From assembly GCA_027214125.1 (NCBI GenBank), contig JAPWHF010000003.1, forward strand, positions 186,001-250,000: a stretch of DNA of 64,000 bases. Direction: 5' to 3'. Made by a program: the position numbers and the translations under genes. The notes under the pieces are model-generated. The model made no database searches. It was not told the origin of the DNA and saw nothing but the letters and a program-made list of their open reading frames with translations. Shown here in pieces: positions 38,369 to 48,056 of this stretch. Numbering within the stretch: position 1 is the first letter of the stretch; the number at the start of each line of letters is the position of its first letter. The DNA is from Zoogloeaceae bacterium G21618-S1 (GTDB taxonomy: Bacteria; Pseudomonadota; Gammaproteobacteria; Burkholderiales; Rhodocyclaceae).

Positions 38369-38396
38369 TTTTTGCGCTGTCGCGACCTGCACCGCG

Positions 38397-38427
38397 TGCG
38401 CGGCCTTCGGGTCGCGCATTTTTTTTT
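38397..38427 (+). terminator. rho-independent terminator after htpX
   Basis: A 9-bp stem (TGCGCGGCC / GGTCGCGCA with one G-T wobble), a TTCG tetraloop and a run of nine T. It separates the def-fmt-htpX block from the two-component system. Confidence 0.93.
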
Positions 38428-38476
38428 GGATTCACCGCATGCTCTAATCGGGCTCTTCGTAGTGAGGAATGTGGGC

Positions 38477-39847
38477 ATGGGCGCAGAGCAGCACATCGAC
38501 AAATCAACCGAGGCACGTTTGGCGTGGTCGGACTACGCGGTGCTGGTGGTCGATGACGAAGCCGGCATGCGCAGCTTCTTGCAGCGGGCGCTCAGTGCGC
38601 GAGGTTGCGCTGTGGAAGTCGCCGATAGCGCCGAATCGGCGGCCGTGCTGTTGGCGGATGCGCATTTTGATGTGATCGTCCTCGACATCGCCCTGCCCGG
38701 CAAGGCCGGCATCGCCTGGCTGCGCGAGCTGCGCGCCGGCGCTTTCTCGGGTGACGTGGTGCTGATCACCGCTTTTGCCGACATGGAAACCGCCATCGAT
38801 GCGCTGCGCGCCGGCGCGGCGGACTTCATTCTCAAACCCTTCCGGGTCGACCAGATCATCAATTCGCTCACCCGTTGCTTCGAACGTGGCCGGCTGACCC
38901 GAGAGAACTACGTGCTGCGGCGCGAAGTCGCCGGGCTGGCGGGCGGCACCGAAGGGCTGGTCAGCCAGTCGCAGGCGCTGCGCCAGGTGTGGAGCCTGAT
39001 CAAGCGGGTGGCGCCCACGCCCAGCACGGTGCTGATTCAGGGTGAATCGGGCGTTGGCAAAGAGCTCGCCGCGCGCGCGCTGCACCAGATGAGCGCCCGT
39101 GCCGAGCGGCCTTTCGTGCCGGTGAACTGCGCCGCGGTGTCCGCCGAGTTGATCGAGAGCGAGTTGTTCGGTCATGTAAAAGGGGCGTTCACTGGCGCTA
39201 GCGAGAGCCGTAGCGGCTTGTTTACCTATGCCAGCGGTGGCACGTTGTTTCTCGATGAAATCGGTGAACTGCCGCTGGCGCTGCAGACCAAGCTGCTGCG
39301 AGCGCTGGAAGAACAACGCGTGCGGCCGGTGGGCTCGACCAAGGAGATTCCGGTCGATGTGCGCGTGGTGGCTGCCACCAATCGCGACCTGCGGCTCGAG
39401 GTCGCGGCAGGGCGTTTCCGGCAGGATCTGTTTTATCGCCTCGAAGTGCTCACCGTCATCATCCCGCCGCTGCGTCGGCGCACGGACGACATCGTGCCGC
39501 TGGCCGAGCACTTCAACGCTCAGCTGGCCACTCGTCTGGGCCTGCCGCCTTTGCCGATGACGCCCGAAGTGGCAGCGCGTCTGGTGGGTTATGCCTGGCC
39601 GGGCAATGCGCGGGAGTTGCGCAACTTCATCGAGCGGGCGCTGATTCTGGGGCATTTTCCGGTCGAGGCGCCGGCGGCCCTGGGGGGCGAGGCCTTGCCG
39701 CTGACGCTGGCCGAGGTCGAGCGTCGCCATATGGAGGCCGTGCTGCGCCAGTGTGGCGGCAACAAGACCCAGGCGGCCGAGCTGCTTGGCGTGTCGCGCA
39801 AGACGCTGGAGCGCAAGTGCGCCGAGTGGGCGACTGACGCTGAGTGA
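38477..39847 (+). CDS. sigma-54-dependent response regulator (NtrC family)
   Basis: A 456-residue regulator: a receiver domain (residues 20-135) with phospho-acceptor Asp70 in [10 protein letters not shown], an AAA+ domain with Walker A GESGVGKE (189-196) and the sigma-54 contact loop GAFTGA (236-241), and a Fis-type helix-turn-helix at the C-terminus ([21 protein letters not shown]). ATG 38477 follows AGGAATG and lies after the htpX terminator. It overlaps the sensor kinase by 1 bp (TGATG). The paired inverted repeats at 41935-41976 are its probable binding sites, and the formate dehydrogenase operon is its probable target. Confidence 0.93.
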   Translation: MGAEQHIDKSTEARLAWSDYAVLVVDDEAGMRSFLQRALSARGCAVEVADSAESAAVLLADAHFDVIVLDIALPGKAGIAWLRELRAGAFSGDVVLITAFADMETAIDALRAGAADFILKPFRVDQIINSLTRCFERGRLTRENYVLRREVAGLAGGTEGLVSQSQALRQVWSLIKRVAPTPSTVLIQGESGVGKELAARALHQMSARAERPFVPVNCAAVSAELIESELFGHVKGAFTGASESRSGLFTYASGGTLFLDEIGELPLALQTKLLRALEEQRVRPVGSTKEIPVDVRVVAATNRDLRLEVAAGRFRQDLFYRLEVLTVIIPPLRRRTDDIVPLAEHFNAQLATRLGLPPLPMTPEVAARLVGYAWPGNARELRNFIERALILGHFPVEAPAALGGEALPLTLAEVERRHMEAVLRQCGGNKTQAAELLGVSRKTLERKCAEWATDAE

Positions 39848-41934
39848 TGAATCCGCTCACTGCACTGCGCGCGCGCTTCTCGGCATCGGTCAGGGCCAAA
39901 CTGCTGGCCCTGGTGCTGGCGCCTTTGCTGATTGGCGTGCCGGTGCTGCTGACATTGGTGTGGACCTGGGGCAACGACACCTACGAGCGCTTGCTCAAGG
40001 CCAAGGTTCAGGCCGATCTGGTGATTGCCCACGAGTATTTTGATCGGGTACAGCAGGGCGTGGGTCGCGATCTGCAGGCCTTGGCCGGTTCGAGCCGCCT
40101 AGCGACTGATTTTCCCGACGGCACGGCGCAGGCCATGACTGAACTGCTCGCCAGCATGGGCGTACGCTACGGGCTGGATTTCCTGCATCTGCTGGATACG
40201 CGGGGGCGGCCGATGGCGTCGGCGCGCGGCCCGCTCGGTCCGCTGCCCGATCGGACGCGCTGGTCGGCGGTTGCGGCGGCCGTATCCGGCGCGGCGCATA
40301 CCAGCATCGAGGTGTTCAACCCAGAGGAACTGGAGGCCATCGACCCGGTGCTGCGGCGGCGCGCGCACATTACGCTGGTGCCGACCCCGGCGGCGCGGCC
40401 GGATGACCGTGCCAGCGAAGAGCGCGGGCTGATGATCCACGCGGCTGCACCGATCTACGACCGCACCGGCAGTTTCATTGGTGTGCTCGAAGGCGGCATC
40501 TTGCTCAATCGCAATCTCGGCATGGTCGACCGGATCAACGCCATCGTCTATCGCGACGGCTCCTTGCCCTTGGGCAGCCGGGGCACGGCCACGCTGTTTC
40601 TCAACGACACCCGCGTGGCCACCAATGTGCATCTGTTTGAAGGTGTGCGGGCGCTGGGCACGCGAGTGTCCGACGCGGTGCGTACGCAGGTGCTCGACAC
40701 CGGGCGGGTGTGGCTCGATACCGCCTTCGTGGTGAATGATTTTTATGTCTCCGGCTACGAGCCCTTTTTTGATGGCCGGGGCGAGCGGGTCGGCATGTTG
40801 TATGTCGGCTTTCTCGAGACCCCTTACCGCGAAGCCAAAGAAACGGTGATGGGCGTGCTGTTTGGCATCTTCCTGGTCATATCTGTGATCGGCAGCCTGG
40901 TGTCGCTGCGCTGGGCGCGCAGCATCTTCCGCCCCATCGAGCGCATGAATGCCGTGATTCAACGCGTCGAGCAAGGCGACGCCTCGGCACGGGTCGGGCC
41001 GCTGACCAGTCGGGACGAACTCGGTCGGCTGGCGCTCGAGTTCGATCATCTGCTCGACACCCTGGCCGGCAAGCGCGAAGAACTGCAGCGCTGGGCCGAT
41101 GAGCTCGACCGAAAGGTCGCCGCGCGTACCGCCGAGCTGGCGGAGGCCAACGCCACCTTGCGCAAGGCGCAGGAGCATCTGGTGATGAGCGAGAAGCTGG
41201 CCGCCGTGGGCGAGTTGACGGCCGGCGTGGCGCATGAAATCAACAACCCCGTCGCGGTCATCCAGGGCAATCTGGATGTGTTGTCGGACATTCTCGGTGA
41301 CGCTGCCGCGCCGGTGCGCGAGGAGATCCGTCTCATTCACCAACAGACCGACCGCATCCGACAGATCGTCACCAAGCTGCTGCAGTTCGCCCGGCCGGGC
41401 GAGTTTGCTGGCTATACCGAACGGGTGGATATCGCGACGTTGATTGCCGACAGTCTGGTGCTGGCGCGTCATACCTTCGACAAGCGTGGCATCGAGGTGC
41501 AGCGAAGCGATGAGGCAACCGTCGATGTCGAGATCAATCGCAGCGAGCTGCAGCAGGTGCTGATCAACCTGATCGTCAATGCCGTGCAGGCCATGGGCGA
41601 GGGCGGACTGCTCACGTTGGGTAGCGATGACTGGGTCGAGGGTGACACCACCGTTGGTGTGCGCCTGCGCGTAACCGACACCGGTGTTGGCATTCGCGAA
41701 GCCGACTTGCAGCATATTTTCGACCCCTTTTTCACCACCAAGAAAGGCCATGGCACCGGTCTCGGCCTGTCGATCAGTCAGACGCTGGTCCAGCGCTACG
41801 GCGGCCGCATCACCGTCGATAGCCTGGCCGGCCGCGGAACCACCTTCTGCATCTGGTTGCGCAGCACGCCCGAATACGATGAGAGCCCCAATGCACCGGG
41901 CTTTCGGGAACGCTGGTATCGGCCGGCAGAGTGA
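39847..41934 (+). CDS. membrane sensor histidine kinase, partner of the NtrC-type regulator
   Basis: A 695-residue kinase. A membrane helix at about residues 22-42 is followed by a Cache-like extracytoplasmic domain of about 280 residues (LHLLDTRGRPMASA; FLNDTRVATNVHLFEG), a second helix near 335-357, a HAMP domain (RPIERMNAVIQRVEQGDASARV), a coiled-coil, a HisKA domain with phosphorylatable His463 in VAHEINNP, and a HATPase_c domain (DTGVGI, GTGLGLSIS). The signal is unknown; the operon downstream suggests formate or a respiratory cue (inference). It ends one base before the first of two regulator-type repeats. Confidence 0.93.
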   Translation: MNPLTALRARFSASVRAKLLALVLAPLLIGVPVLLTLVWTWGNDTYERLLKAKVQADLVIAHEYFDRVQQGVGRDLQALAGSSRLATDFPDGTAQAMTELLASMGVRYGLDFLHLLDTRGRPMASARGPLGPLPDRTRWSAVAAAVSGAAHTSIEVFNPEELEAIDPVLRRRAHITLVPTPAARPDDRASEERGLMIHAAAPIYDRTGSFIGVLEGGILLNRNLGMVDRINAIVYRDGSLPLGSRGTATLFLNDTRVATNVHLFEGVRALGTRVSDAVRTQVLDTGRVWLDTAFVVNDFYVSGYEPFFDGRGERVGMLYVGFLETPYREAKETVMGVLFGIFLVISVIGSLVSLRWARSIFRPIERMNAVIQRVEQGDASARVGPLTSRDELGRLALEFDHLLDTLAGKREELQRWADELDRKVAARTAELAEANATLRKAQEHLVMSEKLAAVGELTAGVAHEINNPVAVIQGNLDVLSDILGDAAAPVREEIRLIHQQTDRIRQIVTKLLQFARPGEFAGYTERVDIATLIADSLVLARHTFDKRGIEVQRSDEATVDVEINRSELQQVLINLIVNAVQAMGEGGLLTLGSDDWVEGDTTVGVRLRVTDTGVGIREADLQHIFDPFFTTKKGHGTGLGLSISQTLVQRYGGRITVDSLAGRGTTFCIWLRSTPEYDESPNAPGFRERWYRPAE

Positions 41935-41976
41935 GACATTTTGTCCGCTCAGAGGCATCCAAAGAGACAAAATGTC
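41935..41976 (+). promoter_or_regulatory. two enhancer-like sites upstream of the sigma-54 promoter
   Basis: GACATTTTGTC at 41935-41945 and GACAAAATGTC at 41966-41976 are exact reverse complements of each other, each built of GACA/TGTC arms. Their centres are 31 bp apart, close to three helical turns. They lie about 90 and 120 bp upstream of the predicted transcription start, the usual place for binding of NtrC-type activators. No other feature explains them. Confidence 0.75.
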
Positions 41977-42033
41977 TTGTTTGGTGCGGTGCGCTAAAAC
42001 GCTAAGCCATTCGCTTGAAAGGGTTTTTGCGTT

Positions 42034-42049
42034 TGGCACGAAAACTGCC
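42034..42049 (+). promoter_or_regulatory. sigma-54 (-24/-12) promoter of the formate dehydrogenase operon
   Basis: TGGCACGAAAACTGCC matches the RpoN consensus: the GG and GC dinucleotides are separated by exactly 10 bp. Transcription would start near 42060, about 78 bp before the GTG of the first gene. Confidence 0.85.
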
Positions 42050-42137
42050 TTGAATCTCTTCAAATAACGGCTTCACAGCCGGCTTGACGTGCATCTAGCG
42101 TTATCCGCCGGGCTGCATAACGCCACGAGGGGACAAG

Positions 42138-44228
42138 GTGAGTTTCAACACAAGCAAGGGCGCACCCGCTGCGGCCGACTGCGATACCGTACTGTGCCGT
42201 TGCCAGGGCCGCGTGGCCGACGCCGCCATCGAAGGCGTGGCTGCAGATGCGCGGATCGCCATCACCGACGGGCTGTGTCGCAATGGCGGTTCCGCCGGTT
42301 TGCCTGCTTCGGTGCGCCAGATCGGCTGTACCCGCGAGGCGCCGATGATTGAAGCCGCGGTGCCGGCCGATCGTGCCCTGCGTTTTTTCCCCGCCCGTGA
42401 ATACGCCAGCGGCGGCATGGCCGACGCGCCGCGTCTGGCCGCGCTGATCGCCATGGCCCGCCTGCCCGAGCCGCCGCCGGTCGATTCGGTGGCCTACACC
42501 AGCGCCGGCCGCCTGGCCATTGTTGGCAACGGCCCGCTGGCCATGGCCTGGGCGCAACGTCTGCACGGCAAGGCCGACGGTCAGTTGCAGGTCACCGTAT
42601 TTGCCGACGACGAGCAGCCCCTGCCCGCCGCCAGTCCGCGCCGGGTGCCGGTGCATCGGGCACGGCAGATCAATGTCGAGGGCTGGCTGGGCGAGTTCCA
42701 GATTGGCTGGACGCCGGGCAATGCGGTTGATGCTTCCGCCTGTACCGGTTGCGGCGCTTGTCTCACCGCCTGCAGCTCCGACGCCATCGTGCGCGACGGT
42801 GTGGCCGCCTACGTGGATGCCGCGCGCTGCAATGACAAGCGCCGTTGCATCGAGGTCTGCGAAGTCGGTGCCATCGATTTCAGCTTCACCCCGCGCACCG
42901 CCCGTTTCGACCTGGTGCTCGACCTCTCCGACACCCCGCGTCTGGCCATGCCGCATCTGCCGCAGGGCTATTTCGCGCCCGGCAGCGATGTGCTGGCCCA
43001 GACCGAAGCCGCACTCGCGTTGACCGAGCTGGTCGGCGAATTCGACAAGCCGCGCTTCTTTGACTACGACCGCGCCAAGTGCGCCCATTCGCGCAATCGC
43101 ATCGACGCCTGTTCGCGCTGCATCGACACCTGTTCCACCTCGGCCATCCGCGCCGACGGCAACGGCGTCTTCGTCGAGCCGCATCTGTGCATGGGCTGTG
43201 GCGCCTGTGCCAGTGTCTGCCCGAGCGGCGCGATGCGTTACAACTACCCCTCGGTGGTCGAGATCGGCCAGCAGATTCGCGCCGCGCTGGCGGCGTGGGC
43301 GCAGGCCGGGGGCGCCGCGCCGACCCTGCTCTTGCATGGTCGCGACCAAGCCAGCGCGCTCAAGGCCTGGACCGAAACCGAGTCGCTCGCCGCGCCCGTG
43401 CTGCCGCTGGCAGTGCATGATGCGGCCAGCGTCGGCCCCGATCTGCTGCTCTACGCGCTGTGCGCGGGCGCCGGTCGCGTGGTGATCTGGCAAGCGGCCG
43501 ATGCACCGGTCACCTACCAGGCCTCGGCCGGGCGGGCGGTTCGCTTTGCCGACGCCGTGGTGTCGGGCCTCGGCCTGGCGCCGGCCGGTGAGCGCTTTGC
43601 CACCGTGTCCGCCGATGCGGACGCCCTGATGGCCAGCCTGGGCACGACCGCGCCGGCCATCGGTGCCCCGGCCCGCTTCCATCCGCAGCTCGACAAGCGC
43701 GCCACACTCGATCTGTGCTTTGCTCATCTGGCCACGCTGGCCGTGCCCGAGGCGCTGGCTGAACCGCTACCGGTGCCGGCCGGCAGTGCCTACGGCACGG
43801 TCGCGGTCGCTGGCGACAAATGCACGCTATGCCTGTCCTGTGCCAGCGCCTGTCCGGCGCAGGCCCTGATGGACGACACCGAAGCGCCGCGCCTGCGCAT
43901 TCGCGAAGCGAGCTGTGTGCAATGCGGCTTGTGCGTCGCCACCTGTCCGGAAGACGCCATCACGCTGGTGCCGCGCCTCAACCTCGCCGCAGCCGCCAAG
44001 CAGCCGGCCGTGCTGCATGAAGACACGCCCTGTACCTGCCTGCGTTGCGGCAAGGCCTATGGTTCCAGCGCCACGGTGCGCACCCTGATGGACCGCCTCA
44101 TCGGTAACCCCCACTTCGCCGCCCCCGAGCAGCGTCGCCGTCTGCAGATGTGTGGCGACTGCCGCGTGATCGACATGATGTCGCCGTCCGACGGCCAGCG
44201 CGAAACCACCATTCAGGACCTCTCATGA
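42138..44228 (+). CDS. multi-cluster 4Fe-4S protein of the formate dehydrogenase operon
   Basis: A 696-residue iron-sulfur protein beginning at GTG, with GAGGGGA upstream. Four regular CxxCxxCxxxC motifs are visible: CTGCGACLTAC (about residue 200), CMGCGACASVC (about 353), CTLCLSCASAC and CVQCGLCVATC (about 561-600). Irregular Cys clusters lie between, and a CTCLRCGKAYG...CGDC zinc-ribbon-like end closes the protein. The N-terminus (LCRCQG, GLCRNGG) also has cysteines. It is a large ferredoxin-like protein associated with Tat-exported formate dehydrogenases. It has no export signal, so it is probably cytosolic. The exact role (electron carrier or assembly) is not known. Confidence 0.8.
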   Translation: MSFNTSKGAPAAADCDTVLCRCQGRVADAAIEGVAADARIAITDGLCRNGGSAGLPASVRQIGCTREAPMIEAAVPADRALRFFPAREYASGGMADAPRLAALIAMARLPEPPPVDSVAYTSAGRLAIVGNGPLAMAWAQRLHGKADGQLQVTVFADDEQPLPAASPRRVPVHRARQINVEGWLGEFQIGWTPGNAVDASACTGCGACLTACSSDAIVRDGVAAYVDAARCNDKRRCIEVCEVGAIDFSFTPRTARFDLVLDLSDTPRLAMPHLPQGYFAPGSDVLAQTEAALALTELVGEFDKPRFFDYDRAKCAHSRNRIDACSRCIDTCSTSAIRADGNGVFVEPHLCMGCGACASVCPSGAMRYNYPSVVEIGQQIRAALAAWAQAGGAAPTLLLHGRDQASALKAWTETESLAAPVLPLAVHDAASVGPDLLLYALCAGAGRVVIWQAADAPVTYQASAGRAVRFADAVVSGLGLAPAGERFATVSADADALMASLGTTAPAIGAPARFHPQLDKRATLDLCFAHLATLAVPEALAEPLPVPAGSAYGTVAVAGDKCTLCLSCASACPAQALMDDTEAPRLRIREASCVQCGLCVATCPEDAITLVPRLNLAAAAKQPAVLHEDTPCTCLRCGKAYGSSATVRTLMDRLIGNPHFAAPEQRRRLQMCGDCRVIDMMSPSDGQRETTIQDLS

Positions 44229-44851
44229 GCACTGCCGCCCTGCTTGCCGAATCGCCCGAGCTGTCGCCCGAAGACGCCGACCGCGCCGGTTTCTATGGCG
44301 TGCTGGCCAATTTGATGGCGGCGCCGCCCAGCGATGCATTGTTGGCCGCGCTGGCGGGCGCCGAACGTCTGCAGGCCGACGCTGCCGTGCCCGAAGGCGA
44401 GGCGCTGGCCAATGCCTGGGCGCAACTGTGCGATGCCGCCGGTCAGTGCGAGGGCGAGCGTGTGCGCAGCGAGTGGAATGCCTTGTTCTGCGGCACGGGC
44501 CGACCGCCGGTGCTGCCCTACGCGTCGTTTTACGAAACCGGTTTTCTGATGGAAAAGCCGCTGGCCCGTGTGCGCGACGACCTGGCCGCGCTTGGCCTGG
44601 CGCGCGAGACCGGATGCGGTGAGCCCGAAGACCACCTCGCTGCGCTGTGCGACGCGATGCGCGCGCTGATCAGCGAAGGCCGCGGCATTGATGTGCAGTA
44701 TCCGTTTTTCAAACGCCACCTTCAGCCGTGGATCGGTCGTTGCTGTACCGACCTGATGGCGGCAATCGACGCGCGCTTTTACCGCGCGGTCGGCGCATTT
44801 ACCGCAGCGTTCTTCGCCGTCGAGGCGCGGGCGCTGAGTTTCGAGACCTGA
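44225..44851 (+). CDS. TorD-family molybdoenzyme chaperone
   Basis: A 208-residue all-helical protein of the TorD/DmsD chaperone family. Conserved features include RAGFYGVLANLM near the start, VRSEWNALFCGTGRPPVLPYASFYETGFLMEKPLARVRDDL in the middle and EDHLAALCDAMRAL. Such chaperones bind the twin-arginine leader of molybdoenzymes and delay export until the cofactor is inserted; FdhA two genes downstream is the evident client. ATG overlaps the preceding stop by 4 bp. Confidence 0.87.
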   Translation: MSTAALLAESPELSPEDADRAGFYGVLANLMAAPPSDALLAALAGAERLQADAAVPEGEALANAWAQLCDAAGQCEGERVRSEWNALFCGTGRPPVLPYASFYETGFLMEKPLARVRDDLAALGLARETGCGEPEDHLAALCDAMRALISEGRGIDVQYPFFKRHLQPWIGRCCTDLMAAIDARFYRAVGAFTAAFFAVEARALSFET

Positions 44852-44895
44852 ACCAAGAGTCAAGCGCACCAAGCGCTAATCGGGGAGACATCAAG

Positions 44896-45132
44896 ATGAG
44901 TGAGACACGCGAAACGCCCACCCGCGAACCGGAGAGCACGCCATCGAGCTTTGGCCGCCGGAGCTTTCTGTTTGCCGCGGCCGGCACCGGCGCAGCCGGC
45001 GTGGCCGCCGTCACCGGCATGGGCAAGCCCACGCCTGCGCCGGTCGAAGCGCTCAGCGAACCCGATGGCGGTGCTTCGGGCTACCGCGAGACGGCGCATG
45101 TGACCCGTTACTACCGCTCCACCCGTCTGTAA
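44896..45132 (+). CDS. formate dehydrogenase region Tat-target small protein
   Basis: A 78-residue protein with a twin-arginine leader: FGRRSFLFAAAGTGAAGVAAV. The mature part is short and ends SGYRETAHVTRYYRSTRL, the conserved tail of the small Tat proteins that precede formate dehydrogenase alpha-subunit genes. GGGGAGA is the ribosome site. Function unknown; it may associate with the enzyme during export. It lies 11 bp before fdhA. Confidence 0.87.
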   Translation: MSETRETPTREPESTPSSFGRRSFLFAAAGTGAAGVAAVTGMGKPTPAPVEALSEPDGGASGYRETAHVTRYYRSTRL

Positions 45133-45143
45133 GGGAGACGACC

Positions 45144-48044
45144 ATGCTGGTTAAAAAATCCAACCGGGCCACGACGCCCGCAGGCAGCGGACTGAACGAA
45201 GCGCTCAGCGGTCGTGCCACGCCGACGCGTCTCGATAGACGCAGCTTTCTCAAGCGCTCCGGCCTTACCGCGGGCGCGGGTGCCATCGGCGCCAGTCTGC
45301 CGTTTGCCATGGTCAAACCGGCCGAGGCCGCCAAGGCCGCCAGTGCGGGCGACATCGTTGTCAAACGCACGGTGTGCACGCACTGTTCGGTCGGCTGTGC
45401 CATCGACGCTGAAGTGAAGAACGGCGTGTGGGTCGGTCAGGAGCCGGTTTTCGATAGCCCGATCAATCTCGGCGCGCACTGTGCCAAGGGCGCCTCGGTG
45501 CGCGAGCACGGCCACGGCGAGCATCGTCTGCGCACGCCGATGAAGCTGTCGGGCGGCAAGTGGGTGCGCATGAGCTGGGAAGACGCGGTCACTGAGGTCG
45601 GCGACAAGCTGATGGCGATTCGCGACAAGCACGGCGCCGACGCCACGCACTGGATTGGTTCGTCCAAGCACTCCAACGAGCAGGCCTATCTGTTCTGCAA
45701 GTTCGTCAGTCTGTTCGGCACCAACAACATGGACCACCAGGCGCGTGTCTGTCACTCCACCACGGTGGCGGGGGTGGCGAACACCTGGGGGTATGGTGCG
45801 ATGACCAACTCCTACAACGACATGCAGAACTCGAAGGCGATCTTCTTTATCGGATCGAATGCCGCCGAAGCACACCCGGTGTCGATGCTGCACATCCTGC
45901 ATGCCAAGGAAGGCGGCGCCAAGGTGATCGTCGCCGATCCGCGCTACACCCGCACGGCGGCCAAGGCCGATCAGTTCGTGCGCCTGCGTTCGGGCTCTGA
46001 CATTCCGCTGATCTATGGCGTGATCCGTCACATTTTCGAGAACGGTTGGGAAGACACGAAGTACATTGAAGATCGGGTCTATGGCATGGATCAGATCCGC
46101 GCCGCGGCCATGGAGTGGACCGGTGACAAGGTGTTTGAAGTGACCGGTGTACCCGATGAAGAGGTGCGCCAGATTGCTGAAACCATGGCCATGAACCGCC
46201 CGTCGACGGTGGTGTGGTGCATGGGCCAGACCCAGCACACGGTGGGCAACGCCATCACCCGCATGATGTGCGACCTGCAGCTGGTGCTCGGCAACGTTGG
46301 CATCGCCGGCGGCGGCACCAACATCTTCCGCGGTCATGACAACGTGCAGGGCGCGACCGACATCGGCCCCAACCCGGATTCACTGCCCGGTTACTACGGT
46401 TTGTCGACCGGCGCCTGGAAGCACTGGGCGGCGGTGTGGGGTGTCGATTACGAGTGGATCAAGGCGCGCTTCGTCAGCCAGGCCATGATGGAGAAGCCGG
46501 GGATCACCGTGTCGCGCTGGATTGACGGCGTGACCGAAAACCCCGAGCTGGTCGATCAGGCCACCAACATCAAGGCCCAGATCTTCTGGGGCATGGCACC
46601 CAACTCGCAGACCCGTGGCAAGGACATGCTCGAGGCCATGAAGGCGCTGGAGATGCTGGTGGTGGTCGATCCCTACCCGTCGGCGACTGCAGCCATGGCC
46701 GCCTCGGTGCGCAGTGACGGGGTGTATCTGCTGCCGGCGGCGACCCAGTTCGAGACCTACGGCTCGGTGACCGCCTCCAACCGGTCGCTGCAGTGGCGCG
46801 AGAAGGTCATCGAACCGCTGTTCGAGTCCAAGCCCGACCACACCATCATGTACGCCTTTGCCAAGAAATTCGGCATCGCGAACGAATTGTGCAAGAACAT
46901 CAAGATCGCCAAGGACGCCAAGGGCTGGGACGAGCCCGATGTGGAAGACATCCTTCGCGAGATCAACCTCGGCACCTGGACCATCGGTTACAGCGGTCAG
47001 TCGCCCGAGCGGCTCAAGCTGCACATGCAGCACATGAGCACCTTCAATCCGCGCACGCTCAAGGCCGAAGGCGGCCCCTGTGATGGTGATTACTTTGGTC
47101 TTCCGTGGCCGTGCTGGGGCAACCCGGAGCTCAAGCATCCGGGTTCGCCCAACCTGTACGACACCACCCGTCATGTGATGAACGGCGGCGGCAACTTCCG
47201 CGCGCGTTTCGGCGTGGAAAAAGACGGGGTGTCGCTGCTCGCGGGTGATGGCTCCTCCTCGCTCGATGCCGATCTGAAGATGGGCTACCCCGAGTTCGAC
47301 CATGTGCTGATGAAGAAGCTCGGCTGGTGGGACGAACTCACCGACGCCGAGAAGACCGCCGCCGAGGGCAAGAACTGGAAGACCGACCTGTCCGGCGGGA
47401 TGATCCGCGTGATCATGAAGAACCACGGCTGCATGCCCTACGGCAACGCCAAGGCGCGCGCCGTGGTGTGGAACTTCCCCGATGCGGTGCCCAAGCATCG
47501 CGAGCCGCTGTATTCGACCCGCCCGGATCTGGTCGACAAGTACCCGACTCATGAGGACAAAAAAGCGCACTGGCGTCTGCCCACACTCTTCAAGACGGTG
47601 CAGGACCAGTACCGCGACGTGGGCAAGGACTTCCCGCTGATCATGACCTCCGGTCGTCTGGTCGAGTACGAGGGCGGTGGCGAAGAGACCCGTTCCAACC
47701 CCTGGCTGGCCGAGTTGCAGCAAGACATGTTTGTCGAGCTCAACCCGCGCGCCGCGGCTGATCGCGGCATCGTCGATCAGGACTGGGTGTGGGTGAAGTC
47801 GCCGACCGGCGCACAGCTCAAGGTGCGCGCACTGGTCACGCCGCGGGTGGGGCCGGACACGGTCTTCCTGCCCTTCCACTTCTCTGGCCGCTGGATGGGC
47901 GAGGACATGCTCAAGTACTACCCGGAAGGTGCGGCGCCGATCGTGCGTGGCGAGGCGGTCAACACCGCCACCACCTACGGTTACGACGTGGTGACGATGA
48001 TGCAGGAATCCAAGAGCACGGTGTGCCAGGTGATGAAGGCCTAA
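45144..48044 (+). CDS. fdhA: formate dehydrogenase catalytic (alpha) subunit, Mo/W-bis-MGD
   Basis: A 966-residue periplasm-facing enzyme oxidising formate to CO2. A Tat leader is visible (DRRSFLKRSGLTAGAGAIG). One [4Fe-4S] cluster is bound by CTHCSVGC and a later HCAKG. The metal ligand is Cys203 in ARVCHSTTVAG (codon TGT, not the UGA used for selenocysteine). Molybdopterin-binding regions follow (WIGSSKHSNEQAYL; IFFIGSNAAEAHP), and the C-terminal domain contains GRLVEYEGGGEETRSNPWL. It is the third gene downstream of the sigma-54 promoter gene 42138 and is followed by its Fe-S subunit. Confidence 0.95.
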   Translation: MLVKKSNRATTPAGSGLNEALSGRATPTRLDRRSFLKRSGLTAGAGAIGASLPFAMVKPAEAAKAASAGDIVVKRTVCTHCSVGCAIDAEVKNGVWVGQEPVFDSPINLGAHCAKGASVREHGHGEHRLRTPMKLSGGKWVRMSWEDAVTEVGDKLMAIRDKHGADATHWIGSSKHSNEQAYLFCKFVSLFGTNNMDHQARVCHSTTVAGVANTWGYGAMTNSYNDMQNSKAIFFIGSNAAEAHPVSMLHILHAKEGGAKVIVADPRYTRTAAKADQFVRLRSGSDIPLIYGVIRHIFENGWEDTKYIEDRVYGMDQIRAAAMEWTGDKVFEVTGVPDEEVRQIAETMAMNRPSTVVWCMGQTQHTVGNAITRMMCDLQLVLGNVGIAGGGTNIFRGHDNVQGATDIGPNPDSLPGYYGLSTGAWKHWAAVWGVDYEWIKARFVSQAMMEKPGITVSRWIDGVTENPELVDQATNIKAQIFWGMAPNSQTRGKDMLEAMKALEMLVVVDPYPSATAAMAASVRSDGVYLLPAATQFETYGSVTASNRSLQWREKVIEPLFESKPDHTIMYAFAKKFGIANELCKNIKIAKDAKGWDEPDVEDILREINLGTWTIGYSGQSPERLKLHMQHMSTFNPRTLKAEGGPCDGDYFGLPWPCWGNPELKHPGSPNLYDTTRHVMNGGGNFRARFGVEKDGVSLLAGDGSSSLDADLKMGYPEFDHVLMKKLGWWDELTDAEKTAAEGKNWKTDLSGGMIRVIMKNHGCMPYGNAKARAVVWNFPDAVPKHREPLYSTRPDLVDKYPTHEDKKAHWRLPTLFKTVQDQYRDVGKDFPLIMTSGRLVEYEGGGEETRSNPWLAELQQDMFVELNPRAAADRGIVDQDWVWVKSPTGAQLKVRALVTPRVGPDTVFLPFHFSGRWMGEDMLKYYPEGAAPIVRGEAVNTATTYGYDVVTMMQESKSTVCQVMKA

Positions 48045-48056
48045 GGGGAGACGAAC

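Noticed and set aside
45750-45752. Selenocysteine in formate dehydrogenase
   Set aside because: The metal-ligand codon is TGT (Cys), and no in-frame TGA or SECIS-like need arises.
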